Shown: positions 13,813 to 27,171 of the stretch, in pieces
Position numbering within the stretch: the stretch's first letter is position 1
Layout of the letters: each line of letters opens with the position of its first letter
Source: Aristolochia californica
Taxonomy: Eukaryota; Streptophyta; Magnoliopsida; Piperales; Aristolochiaceae
Assembly (NCBI GenBank): GCA_029961685.1
Contig: JARWKL010000007.1
Coordinates: forward strand, 14,889,013 to 14,953,012
DNA length: 64,000 nt
Direction of reading: 5' to 3'
Position numbers and translations under genes: made by a program
The notes under the pieces: model-generated
What the model saw: the letters and a program-made list of their open reading frames with translations, nothing else
What the model was told of the DNA's origin: nothing
Database searches by the model: none

Positions 13813-15162
13813 GGGATGAAGGGAGAGCGAGAAACTCGAAGTTTCGATTTAATATAAATATGTACATCTAAAACAAAAATGCACAAGGCACATATGTAGA
13901 GAGAGAAAATTCCAAAGAGTGTCTGTAATTTTTAGGGATTGTAAGCTCTTTTGAGTTTTTATATCTCAGGTTTCGGAATCATCGGGAAAAATTGGTGGTA
14001 GAGGATTTTTAACAGAGTGTTGAATTGCAATCCATAAGTCATTTCATACAAAAATATAGCCCATTACGCATGATAAATCACTTTACAATCATCTATGATT
14101 GTTAGATCAATTTTTTGAAAATGGGCAAAATAATGACTTGTTAGACTCGGGTAAATATCCCACCGCACGTTCACTTGAGAATTTAATGAGCGTTGGATAT
14201 TCTATTTAAAAGCTTTGGATCCATAGGTCATTTCAATCTTTAACATGTTTCAAGCATGTATATCCATTTTTAAAACTTGTGTAGAAAAAATCTCCTTCAT
14301 GTAAAATTTCAAGCTTAATAGGGTTGGACTAATGGAATTTCCCAAACTTGGATAACAAAACTTTTGTGTTCATTTGTGGTGTGTGAATAGATAATTTTTT
14401 TTTACATTAGTTATTATTTTAAATATTTTTCACACATCAAATATAAAATTTTTATTTTGTTGTGATCTTTTTTGCCTTTTTTGTTTACGGGATGAAGGGG
14501 GAGCGAAAACTCAAAGTTCTGATTTAATAAAAAAGTGTACATCTAAAATGGAAATGCACAATTAACAAATGTAGAGAGAGATATTTCCAAAGAGTGTCTA
14601 TATGTTTTAGGGATCGTATGCACTTTTTCGTTTTTATATCTAAGGTTTTGCAATCATCGGGAAACGGGGGAGGCGGGCAATTTTTAACTGAGTGTTGACT
14701 TCAAATCCATAAGTCATTTCTTTCAAAAATATGGCCCGTTACGCATGACAAATCACTTTACAATCATCTATGATTCTTAGCTCAACTTTTTTAATATGGG
14801 CAAAATAATGGCTTGTTTGACTCGGGCAAATATCCCAGTGCACATTCACTTGAGAATTTAATGAGCGTTTGTAATTCTCGGTAAAAGCTTTGGATCCACA
14901 GGTCATTTGAATCTTTAACATGTTTCAAACATGCATATCCATTTTTAAAACATGTGTGGAAAAAATCTCCTACTTGCAAAATTGCAAGATATTAGTTTTG
15001 GACTAGTGGAATTTCCCAAACTTGGATAACAAAACTTTTGTGTTCATTTGTGGTGTGTGAATAAATTTTCTTCATTTACTTTTTTTATTGTTTTAAACTT
15101 TTTCCGTACATCAACTATGAAATTTTCATTTTTGCTGTGAGCTTTTTGCCTTGTTTGTTTTC
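13813..15162 (+). repeat. HOR dimer A/B hybrid + C
   Basis: The monomer at 13813 is A until about 13947, then reads TAAGCTCTTTTGAG and GGTGGTAGAGG (B) and ends as B. C follows at 14489. It is 1,350 bp, so one monomer was lost in register. The tail of this C has A-like CATGTTTCAAACATGC and GTGTGGAAAAAATC, the first member of the local subfamily that continues to about 19.2 kb. Confidence 0.82.
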
Positions 15163-17182
15163 GGGATGAAGGGAGAGCGAAAAGTCAAAGTTTTGATTTA
15201 AGAAAAAAGTGTACATCTAAAACGGAAAAGCACAATGCACATATGTAGAGAGAGATAATTCCTAAGAGTATCTATAATTTTTAAAGATTGTAAGCACCTT
15301 TTCGTTTTTATATCTCAGGTTTTACAATCGTCGGGAAAAATTGGTGGCAGAGGATTTTTAACTAAGTGTTGAATTGCAATCCATAAGTCATTTCATACAA
15401 AAATATAGCCCTTTACGCGTGATAAATCAAATTACAATCATCTATGATTAATTATGTCAGCTTTTTGCAAATGGGCAAAATAATGGCATGTTTGACTCGG
15501 GTAAATATCCCACCGTAAGTTCACTTGAGAATTTAATGAGCGTTTATTATTCTCTTTAAAAGCTTTGCATCCGTAGCTCATTTGCATCTTTAATGTGTTT
15601 CAAACATGCGTATCCATTTTTAAAATATGTGTGGATGAAATATCTTTCTTGCAAAATTCCAAGCTATTAGGGCTAAACTAGTGGAATTTCCCAAAATTGG
15701 ATAACCGAACTTTTGTGTTCATTTGTGTTGGGTGAATAAATTTTCTTTATATATATTTTTTATTTTTTTTTATTTTTTCCATACATCAACTATAAAATTT
15801 TCATTTTGTTGTAAACTTTTTGCCTTGTTTGTTTCGGGATGAAGGGAGAGCGAAAAGTCAAAGTTTTGATTTAAGAAAAGAGTATACATATAAAATGGAA
15901 AAGCACAATGTACAATTGTAGGGAGAGATAATTCCAAAGAGTGTCTGTAATTTTTAGGGATTGTACGCTCTTTTGAGTTTTTCTATCTCAGGTTTTGCAA
16001 TCATCGGGAAAAATTGGTGGCAGAGGGTTTTTAACTGAGTGTTGAATTGCAATCCATAAGTCATTTCATGCAAAAATATAGCCCATTACACATCATAAAT
16101 CACTTTACAATCATCTATGATTGTTAGATCAAATTTTTGAAAATGGGCAAAATAATGACTTGTAAGACTCGGGTAAATATCCCACCGCACGTTCTCTTGA
16201 GAATTTAATAAGCGTAGGTTACTCTCTTTAAAAGTTTTGGATCCATAGGTCATTTGAATCTTTAATATGTTTCAAGCCTGCATATCCATTTTTAAAACAT
16301 GTGTAGAAAAAATCTCCTTCATGAAAAATTCCAAGCTTAATACGGTTGGACTAATGGAATTTCCTAAACTTGGATAACAAAACTTTTGTGTTCATTTGTA
16401 GTGTATGAATAGATATTTTTTATTTACTTTAGTTATTATTTTAAATATTTTCCACACATCAACTAAAATTTTTTATTTTGTTCTGATCTTTTTTGCCTTT
16501 TTTGTTTACGGGATGAAAGGGGACCGAAATCTCAAAGTTCTGATTTAAGAAAAAAGTGTACATCTAAAATGGAAATGCACAATGCAAAAATGTAGAGAGA
16601 GATATTTCCAAAGAGTGTTTGTATGTTTTAGGGATCGTATGCACTTTTTTGTTTTTATATCTAAGGTTTTGCAATCGACGGGAAACGGGGGAGGTGGGCG
16701 ATTTTTAACTGAGTGTTGACTTCAAATCCATAGGTCATTTCTTAAAAAAATATATCCCGTTACGCATGACAAATCACTTTATAATCATCTATGATTGTTA
16801 GCTCAACTTTTTGAATATGGGCAAAATAATGCCTTGTTTGACTCAGGCAAATATCCCACCGCACGTTCACTTGAGAATTTAATGAGCATTTGTTATTCAC
16901 TTTAAAAGCTTTGGATCCGCAGGTCATTTGAATCTTTAACATGTTTCAAACATGCATATCCATTTTTAAAACATGTGTGGAAAAAATCTCCTGCTTGCAA
17001 AATTGCAAGATATTAGTTTTGGACTAGTGGAATTTCCCAAATATGGATAACAAAACTATTGTGGTCATTTGTGGAGTGTGAATAAATTTTCTGCTTTTAC
17101 TTTTTTTTTTGTTTTAAACTTTTTCCGTACATCAACTATGAAATTTTCATTTTGCTGTGAGCTTTTTGCCATGTTTGTTTTC
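15163..17182 (+). repeat. HOR trimer A'-B-C (anchors 15163, 15836, 16510)
   Basis: 2,020 bp. The A' monomer is a mosaic. Just upstream of the anchor the sequence switches from C tail to B-like GAGCTTTTTGCC, and the anchor region reads GCGAAAAGTCAAAG. It then returns to A-like CACATATGTAGAGAG. The C tail again carries the A-like CAAACATGC. Confidence 0.88.
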
Positions 17183-19182
17183 GGGATGAAGGAAGAGCGA
17201 AAAGTCAAATTTTTGATTTAAGAAAAAACTGAAAATCTCAAAAGGAAAAACACAATGCACATATGTAAAGAGAGATAATTCCAAAGAGTGTGTGTAATTT
17301 TTAGGGATTGTAAGCACCTTTTCGTTTTTATATCTCAGGTTTTGCAATCGTCGAGAAAAATTTGTGGCAGTGGATTTTTAACTAAGTGTTGAATTGCTAT
17401 CCATAAGTTATTTCATACAAAAATATAGCCCGTTACGCATGATAAATCACATTACAATCATCAATGATTAATTATGTCAGCTTTTTGCAAATGGGCAAAA
17501 TAATGGCATGTTTGACTCAGGTAAATATCCCACCGCAAGTTCACTTGAGAATTTAATGAGCGTTTGTTATTCTCTTTAAAAGCTTTGCATCCATAGCTCA
17601 TTTGCATCTATAACGTGTTTCAAACATGCATATCCATTTTTAAAACAAGTGTGGATGAAATCTCTTTCTTGCAAAATTCAGAGCAATTAGGGTTAAACTA
17701 GTGGAATTTCCCAAAATTGGATAACAAAACTTTTGTGTTCATTTGTTTTGGGTCAATAAATTTTCTTTATTTATATTTGTTATTTTTTGAAATTTTTTCC
17801 ATACATCAACTATAAAATTTTCATTTTGTTGTAAGCTTTTTGCCTTGTTTGTTTTCGTGATGAAGGGAGAGCGAAAAGTCAAAGTTTTGATTTAAGAAAA
17901 GAGTGTAAATCTAAAATGGAAAAGCACAATGCACAATTGTAGGGAGAGATAATTCCAAAGTGGGTCTGGAATATTTAGGGTTTGCAAGCTCTTTTGAATT
18001 TTTATATCTCAGGTTTTGCAATCATCGGGAAAAATTGGTGGCAGAGGATTTTTAACTGAGTGTTGAATTGCAATCCATAAGTCATTTCATACAAAAATAT
18101 TGCCCGTTACGCATGATAAATAACTTTACAATCATCTATGATTGTTAGATCAAATTTTTGAAAATGGGTAAAATATTGACTTGTTAGACTCGGGTAAATA
18201 TCCCACCGCACGTTCACTTGAGAATTTAATGAGCGTTGGTTATTCTCTTTAAAAGCTTTGGATCCATGGTCATTTGAATCTTTAACATGTTTCAACCATG
18301 CATATCCATTTTTAAAACATGTGTAGAAAAAATCTCCTTCATGTAAAATTCCCAGCTTTATAGGGTTGGACTAATGGAATTTCCCAAACTTGGAGAACAA
18401 AACTTTTCTGTTCATTCGTAGTGTGTTAATAGATATTTTTTATTTACATTAGTTATTATTTTAAATATTTTCCACACATCAACTATAAAATTTTTATTTT
18501 ATTGTGATCTTTTTTGCCTTTTTTGTTTATGGGATGAAGGGGGAGTGAAAACTCAAGAGTTCTGATTTAAGAAAAAAGTGTACATCTAAATGGAAATGCA
18601 CAATGCACAAATGTAGAGAGCGATATTTCCAAAGAGTGTCTGTATGCTTTAGGGATCGTATGCACTTTTTCATTTTTATATCTAAGGTTTTGCAATCGAC
18701 GGGAAACGGGGGAGGCGGGCGATTTTTAACTGAGTGTTGACTTCAAATCCATAAGTAATTTCTTACAAAAATATAGCCCGTTACGCATAATAAATCACTT
18801 TACAATCATCTATGATTGTTAGCTCAACTTTTTGAATATGGGCAAAATAATGGCTAGTTTCACTCGGGCAAATATCCCACCGCACGTGTTTGTTATTCAC
18901 TTTAAAAGCTTTGGATGCATAGGTCATTTGAATCTTTAACATGTTTCAAACATGCATATCCATTTTTAAAACATGTGTGGAAAAAAATCTCCTGCTTGCA
19001 AAATTACAAGATATTAGTTTTGGACTAGTGGAATTTCCCAAACTTGGATAACAAAACTTTTGTGTTCATTTGTGGTGTGTGAATAAATTTTCTTCATTTA
19101 CTTTTTTTATTGTTTTAAACTTTTTCCGTACATCAACTATGAAATTTTCATTATGCTGTGAGCTTTTTGCCTTGTTTTTTTC
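17183..19182 (+). repeat. HOR trimer A'-B-C (anchors 17183, 17867, 18531)
   Basis: 2,000 bp. It has the same A' mosaic and the same A-like C tail as the preceding unit, so it is a sister copy. A gap of about 27 bp near 18888 (GCACGTGTTTGTTATTC) removes the usual ACTTGAGAATTTAATGAGC segment. Confidence 0.88.
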
Positions 19183-21175
19183 GGGATGAAGGGAGAGCGA
19201 AAAGTCAAAGTTTTGATTTAAAAAAAAAGTGTACATCTAAAACGGAAAAGCACAATGCGCATATGTAGAGAGAGATAATTCCAAAGAGTGTGTGTAATAT
19301 TTAGGGATTGTAAGCACCTTTTTCGTTTTTATATCTCAGGTTTTGCAATCGTCGGGAAAAATTGGTCGCAAAGGATTTTTAACTATGTGTTGAATTCCAA
19401 TCCATAAGTCATTTCATACAAAAATATAGCCCGTTACGCATGATAAATCACATTACAATCATCTATGATTAATTATATCAGCTTTTTGCAAATGGGCAAA
19501 ATAATGGCATGTTTGACTCGGGTAAATATCCCACCGCAAGTTCACTTGAGAATTTAATGAGCGTTAGCTCATTTGCATCTTTAACGTGTTTCAAACATGC
19601 ATATCCATTTTTAAAACATGTGTGGATGAAATCTCTTTCTTGCAAAATTCCAAGCTATTCGGGTTAAACTAGTGGAATTTCCCAAAATTGGATAACAAAA
19701 CTTTTGTGTTCATTTTTGTTGGGTGAATAAATTTTCATTATTTATAATTGTTATTGTTTTAAATTTTTTCCATACATCAACTATAAAATTTTCATTTTTT
19801 TGTAAGCATTTTGCCTTGTTTGTTTTCGGGATGAAGGGAGAGCGAAAAGTCAAAGTTTTGATTTAAGAAAAGAGTGTACATCTAAAATGGAAAAGCACAA
19901 TGCACAATTGTAGGGAGAGATAATTCCAAAGATTGTCTGTAATTTTTAGGGATTGTAAGCTCTTTTTAGTTTTTATATCTCAGGTTTTGCAATCGTCGGG
20001 AAAAATTGGTGGGAGAGGATTTTTAACTGAGTGTTGAATTGCAATCCATAAGTCATTTCATACAAAAATATGGCCCGTTACGCATGATAAATCACTTTAC
20101 AATCATCTATGATTGTTAGATCAAATTTCTTAAAATGGGCAAAATAATGACTTGTTAGACTCGGGTAAATATCCCACCGCACGTTCAATTGAGAATTTAA
20201 TGAGCGTTTCTTATTCTTTTTAAAAGCTTTGGATCCATAGGTCATTTGAATCTTTTAAATGTTTAAAGCATGCATATCCATTTTTAAAACATGTGTAGAA
20301 AAAATCTCCTTCATGTAAAATTCCAAGCTTAATAGGGTTGGACTAACAGAATTTCCCAAACTTGGATAACCAAACTTTTGTGTTCATTTGTGGTGTGTGA
20401 ATAGATATTTTTTATTTACATTAGTTATTATTTTAAATATTTTTCACAGATCAACTATAAAATTTTTATTTTGTTGTGATCTTTTTTGCCTTTTTTGTTT
20501 ACGGGATGAAGGGGGAGCGAAAACTCAAAGTTCTGATTTAAGAAAAAAGTGTACATCTAAAATGGAAATGCACAATGCACAAATGTGGAGAGAGATATTT
20601 CCAAAGAGTGTCTGCATGTTTTAGGGATCGTATGCACTTTTTCATTTTTATATCTAAGGTTTTGCAATCGTCGGGAAACGGGGGAGGCGGGCGATTTTTA
20701 ACTGAGTGTTGACTTCAAATCCATAAGTCATTTCTTACAAAAATATAGCCCGTTACGCATGACAAATCACTTTACAATCATCTATGATTGTTAGCTCAAC
20801 TTTTTGAATATGGGCAAAATAATGTCTTGTTTGACTCGGGCTAATATCCCACCGCTCATTCATTTGAGAATTTAATGAGTGTTTGTTATTCTCTTTAAAA
20901 GCTTTGGATCCATAGGTCATTTGAATCTTTAACATGTTTCTGGCATGCATATCCATTTTTTAAACATGTATAGAAAAAATCTCCTTCATGTAAAATTCCA
21001 AGATATTAGTTTTGGACTAGTGGAATTTCCCAAACTTGGATAAGAAAACTTTTGTGTTCATTTGTGGTGTGTGAATAAATTTTCTTCATTTGTTTTTTTT
21101 ATTGTTTTAAACTTTTTCCTTACATCAACTATAAAATTTTCATTTTGCTGTGATCTATTTGCCTTTTTTGTTTAC
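19183..21175 (+). repeat. HOR trimer A'-B-C (anchors 19183, 19828, 20503)
   Basis: 1,993 bp. Third and last unit with the A' mosaic. A' is about 29 bp short near 19563 (GAGCGTTAGCTCATTTGC), where the TTCTCTTTAAAAGCTTT part is lost. The C tail is back to the usual TTTCTGGCATGC form. Confidence 0.88.
20673..20691 (+). other. C-specific G-rich island (example)
   Basis: GGGAAACGGGGGAGGCGGG sits about 170 bp into the C monomer. The same or a near copy lies in most other C monomers (for example 22635, 26670, 33913, 61451 in degraded form). A and B have GGGAAAAATGGG or GGGAAAAATTGG here. It could allow a two-tetrad G-quadruplex; it does not have four runs of three G. Confidence 0.6.
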
Positions 21176-23137
21176 GGGATGAAGGGAGACCAAAAAACTC
21201 GAAGTTTTGATTTAAGAAAAATGTGTACATCTAAAACGGAAATGCACAATGCACATATGTAGGGAGAGATAATTCCAAAGTGTATCTGTAACTTTTAGGG
21301 ATTGTAAGCACCTTTTCGTTTCTATATCTCAGGTTTTGCAATCGTCGGGAAAAATGGGTTGTGGAGGATTTTTAACTGATTGGTGAATTGCAATCCATAA
21401 GTCATTTCATACAAAAATATAGCCCGTTACACATGATAAATCACATTACAATCATCTATGATTAATTGTGTCAGCTTTTTGCAAATGGGCAAAACAATGG
21501 CATGTTTCACTCGGATAAATATCCCACCGCAAGTTCACTTGAGAATTTAATGAGCGATTGTTATTCTCTTTAAAAGCTTTGCATCCATAGCTCATTTGCA
21601 TCTTTAACATGTTTCAAACATGCTTATCCATTTTTAAAACATGTGTGGATGAAATCTCTTTCTTGCAAAATTCCAAGCTATTAGGGTTACTAGTGGAATT
21701 TCCCAAAATTGGATAACAAAACGTTTTTGTTCATTTGTGTTGGGTGAATAAATTTTCTTTATTTATATTTGTTATTTTTTTAAATTTTTTCCATTTTGTT
21801 GTAAGCTTTTTGCCTTGTTTGTTTTCGGGATGAAGGGAGAGCGTAAAGTCAAAGTTTTGATTTAAGAAAAGAGTGTACATCTCAAATGGAAAAACACAAT
21901 TGTAGGGAGAGATAATTCCAAAGAGTGTCTGTAATTTTTAGGGATTGTAAGCTCTTTTTAGTTTTTATATCTCAGGTTTGGCAATCGTCGGGAAAAATTG
22001 GTGGTAGAGGATTTTTAACGGAGTGCAGAATTGCAATCCGTAAGTCATTTCATACAAAAATATAGCCCGTTACTAACGATAAATAACTTTACAATCATCA
22101 ATGATTGTTAGATCAAATTTTTGAAAATGGGCAAAATAATGACTTGTTAGGCTCGGGTAAATAACCCACCGCACGTTCACTTGAGAATTTAATGAGCATT
22201 TGTTATTCTCATTAAAAGCTTTGGATCCATAAGTCATTTGAATCTTTAACATGTTTCAAGCTTGCATATCCATTTTTAAAAAATTCGAAGCTTAATGGGG
22301 TTGGACTAATGGAATTTCGCAAACTTGGATAACAAAACTTTTGTGTTCATTTGTGGTGTCTGAATAGATATTTTTTATTTACATTAGTTATTATTTTAAA
22401 TATTTTCGACAAATCAACTATAAAATTTTTTTCTTGTTGTGATCTTTTTTGCCTTTTTTTTTACGGGATGAAGGGGGAGCCAAAACTCAAAGTTCTGATT
22501 TAAGAAAAAAGTGTACATCTAAAATGGAAATGCACAATGCACAAATGAAGAGAGAGATATTTCCAAAGAGTGTCTGTATGTTTTAGGGATCGTATGCACT
22601 TTTTCGTTTTTATATCTAAGGTTTTGCGATCGTCGGGAAACGGGGGAGGCGGGCGATTTTTTACTGAGTGTTGACTTCAAATCCATTAGTCATTTCTTAC
22701 AAAAATATAGCCCGTTACGCATGACAAATCACTTTACAATCACCTATGATTGTTAAGTCAACTTTTTGAATATGGGCAAAATAATGGCTTGTTTGAATCG
22801 GGCAAATATCCCACCGCACGTTCACTTGAGAAATTAATGAGCGTTTGTTATTCTCTTTAAAATCTTTGGATCCATAGGTCATTTGAATCTTTAACATGTT
22901 TCTGGCATTCATATGCATTTTTTAAATAAGTGTAGAAAAAATCTCCTTCATGTAAAATTCCAAGATATTAGTTTTGGACTAGTGGAGTTTCCCAAACTTG
23001 GATAAAAAAACTTTTGTGTTCATTTGTGGTGTGTGAATAAATTTTCTTCATTGACTTTTTTTATTGTTTTAAACTTTTTCCATACATCAACTATGAAATT
23101 TTCATTTTGCCGTGATCTATTTGCCTTTTTTGTTTAC
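21176..23137 (+). repeat. HOR trimer A-B-C (anchors 21176, 21827, 22465)
   Basis: 1,962 bp, the shortest of the full trimers. About 22 bp are missing from the A tail near 21792 and about 30-35 bp from the B tail near 22281. Confidence 0.88.
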
Positions 23138-25157
23138 GGGATGAAGGGAGAGCGAAAAATTCGAAGTTTTGATTTAAGAAAAATGTGTACATCTAAAACG
23201 GAAATGCACAATGCACATATTTAGAGAGAGATAATTCCAAAGACTGTCTGTAATTTTTAGGGATTGTAAGCACCTTTTCATTTTTATATCTCAGGTTTTG
23301 CAATCATCGGGAAAAATGGGTTGCGGAGGATTTTTAACTGAGTGTTGAATTGCAATCCATAAGTCATTTCATACAAAAATATAGCCCGTTACGCATGATA
23401 AATCACATTACAATCATCTATGATGAACTATGTCAGATTTTTGTAAATGGGCAAACTAATGGCATGTTTGACTCGGATAAATATCCCACCGCAAGTTCAC
23501 TAGAGAATTTAATGAGCGTTTGTTATTCTTTTTAAAGGCTTTGCATCCATAGATCATTTGCATCTTTAACATGTTTCAAACATGCATATCCATTTTTAAA
23601 ACATGTGTGGACGAAATCACTTTCTTGCAAAATTCCAAGCTATAAGGATTAAACTAGTGCAATTTCCCAAAATTGGATAACAAAACTTTTGTGTTCATTT
23701 GTGTTGGGTGAATAAATTTTCTCTATTTATGTTTGTTATTGTTTTAAACTTTTTCCATACATCAACTATAAAATTTTCTTTTTTTTTGTAATCTTTTTGC
23801 CTTGTTTGTTTTTGGGATGAAGGGAGAGCGAAAAGTCAAAGTTTTGATTTAAGAAAAAAGTGTACATCTAAAATGGAAAAGCACAATGCACAATTTTAGG
23901 GAGAGATAATTCCAAAGAGTCTCTGTAATTTTTAGGGATTGTAAGCTCTTTTTAGTTTTCATATCTCAGGTTTCACAATCGTCGGGAAAAAATGGTGGCA
24001 GAGGATTTTTATCTGAGTGTTGAATTGCAATCCATAAGTACTTTCATACAAAAATATAGCATGTTACGCATGATAAATCACTTTACAATCATCAATGATT
24101 GTTAGATCATATTTTTGAAATTGGGCAAAATAATGACTTGTTAGGCTCGGGAAAATATCCCACCGCACGTTCACTTGAGAATTTAATGAGTGTTTGTTAT
24201 TCTCATTAAAAGCTTTGGATCCATAGGTCATTTGAATCTTTAACATGTTTCAAGCATGCATATCTATTTTTTTAAAATGTGTAGAAAAAATCTCCTTCAT
24301 GTAAAATTCCAAGCTTAATAGGATTGGACTAATGGAATTTCCCAAACTTGGATAACAAAACTTTTGTGTTCATTTGTGGTGTGTGAATAGATATTTTTTA
24401 TTTACATTAGTTATTATTTTAAATATTTTCCACACATCAACTATAAAAATTTTAGTTTGTTGTGATCTTTTTTGCCTTTTTTGTTTACGGGATGAAGGGG
24501 GAGCGAAAACTCAAAGTTCTGATTTAAGAAAAAAGTGAACATCTAAAATGGAAATGCATAATGCACAAATGTAGAGAGAGATATTTCCAAAGAGTGTCTG
24601 TATGTTTTAGGGATCGTATGCCCTTTTTCGATTTTATATCTAAGGTTTTGCAATCGTCGGGAAACGGGGGACGTGGGCGATTTTTAACTGAGTGTTGACT
24701 TCAAATCCATAAGTCATTTCTCACAAAAATATAGCCCGTTACGCATGACAAATCACTTGACAATCATCTATGATTGTTAGCTCAACTTTTTGAATATGGG
24801 CAAAATAATGGCTTGTTTGACTCGGGCAAATATCCCACCGAACGTTCACTTGAGAATTTAATGAGCGTTTGATATTCTCTTTAAAAGCTTTGGATCCATA
24901 GGTCATTTGAATCTTTAACATGTTTCTGGCATGCATGTCCATTTTTAAAACATGTGTAGAAAAAATCTCCTTCATGTAAAATTCCAAGATGTTTTGGACT
25001 AGTGGAATTTCCCAAACTTGGATGACAAAACTTTTGTGTTCATTTGTGGTGTGTGAATACATTTTCTTCATTTACTTTTTTTATTGTTTTAAACTTTTTC
25101 CATACAACAACTATGAAGTTTTCATTTTGCCGTGATCTATTTGCCTTTTTTGTTTAC
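23138..25157 (+). repeat. HOR trimer A-B-C (anchors 23138, 23814, 24489)
   Basis: 2,020 bp. The C tail has CATGTCCATTTTT and a shortened GATGTTTTGGAC. Both markers recur in the C tail near 28960-29030, two trimers downstream. Confidence 0.92.
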
Positions 25158-27171
25158 GGGATGAAGGGAAAGCGAAAAACTCGACGTTTTGATTTAAGAA
25201 AAATGTGTACATCTAAAATGGAAATGCATAATGCACATATGTAGAGAGGGATAATTCCGAAGAGTGTCTGTAATTTTAGGGATTGTAAGAACCTTTTCAT
25301 TTTTATATCTCAGGTTTGCAATCGTCGGGAAAAATGGGTTGCGGAGGATTTTTAACTGAGTGTTGAATTGCAATCCATAAGTGATTTCATACAAAAAAAT
25401 AGCCCGTTACGCATGATAAATCACATTACAATCATCTATGATTAATTATGTCAGCATTTTGCAAATGGGCAAAATAATGGCATTTTTGACTCGAGTAAAT
25501 ATCCCACCGCAAGTTCACTTGAGAATTTAAAGAGCGTTTGTAATTCTCTTTAAAAGCTTTGCATCCATAGCTGATTTGCATTTTTAACATGTTTCAAACA
25601 TGCATATCCATTTTTAAAACATGTGTGGACGAAATCTCTTTCTTGCAAAATTCCAAGATATTAGGGTTAAACTAGTGGAATTTCCCAAAATTGGATAACA
25701 AAACTTTTGTGTTCATTTGTGTTGGGTGAATAAATTTTCTTTATTTATATTTTTTATTGTTTTAAATTTTTTCCATACATACTCTATAAAATTTTCATTT
25801 TGTTGTAAGCTTTTTGCCTTGTTTGTTTCCGGGATGAAGGGAGAGCGTAAAGTCAAAGTTTTGATTTAAGAAAAGAGTGTACATCTCAAATGGAAAAGCA
25901 CAATTGTAGGGAGAGGTAATTCCAAAGAGTGTCTGCAATTTTTAGGGATTATAAGCTCTTTTTAGTTTTTATATCTCAGGTTTCGTAATCGTCGGGAAAA
26001 ATTGGTGGCAGAGGATTTTTAACTGAGTGTTGATTTGCAATCCATAAGTCATTTCATACAAAAATATAGCCCGTTACGCATGATAAATCACTTTACAGTC
26101 ATCAATGATTGTTAGATCAAATTTTTGAAAATGGGCGAAATAATGACTTGTTAGACTCGGGTAAATAGCCCACCGCACGTTCACTTGAGAATTTAATAAG
26201 CGTTTGTTATTCTCTTTAAAAGCTTTGGATCCATAGGTCATTTGAATCTTTGACATGTTTCGAGCATGCATATTCTTTTTTGAAACATGTGTAGAAAAAA
26301 TCTCCTTCATGTAAAATTCAAAGCTTAATAGGGTTGGACTAATGGAATTTCCCAAACTTGGATAACAAAACTTTTGTGTTCATTTGTGGTGTGTGAATAG
26401 ATATTTTTTATTTACATTAGTTCTTATTTTAAATATTTTCCACACATCAACTATAAAATTTTGATTTTGTTGTGATCTTTTTTGCCTTTTTTGTTTACGG
26501 GATGAAGGGGGAGCGAAAACTCAAAGTTCTGATTTAAGAAAAAAGTGTACATCTAAAATGGAAATGCACAATGCACAAATGTAGAGAGAGATATTTCCAA
26601 AGAGTGTCTGTATGTTTTAGGGATCGTATGCACTTTTTCGATTTTATATCTAAGGTTTTGCAATCGTCGGGAAACGGGGGAGGCGGGCGATTTTTAACTG
26701 AGTGTTGACTTCAAATCCATAAGTCATTTCTTACAAAAATATAGCCCGTTACGCATGACAAATCACTTTACAATCACCTATGATTGTTAGCTCAACTTTT
26801 TAAACATGGGCAAAATAATGGCTTGTTTGACTCGGGAAAATATCCCACCGCACGTTCACTTGAGAATTTAATGAGCGTTTGTTATTCTCTTTAAAAGCTT
26901 TGGATCCATAGCTCATTTGAATCTTTAACATGTTTCTGGCATGCATATCCATTTTTAAGACATGTGTAGAAAAAATCTCCTTCATGTAAAATTCCAAGAT
27001 ATTAGTTTTGGACTAGTGGAATTTCCCAAACTTGGATAACAAAACTTTTGTGTTCATTTGTGGTGGGTGAATAAATTTTCTTCATTTACTTTTTTTATTG
27101 TTTTAAACTTTTTCCGTACATCAACTATGAAATTTTCATTTTCCTGTGATCTATTTGACTTTTTTTTTTAC
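25158..27171 (+). repeat. HOR trimer A-B-C (anchors 25158, 25831, 26499)
   Basis: 2,014 bp. The C tail is the standard form without the CATGTCC marker that flanks it on both sides. Confidence 0.92.
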
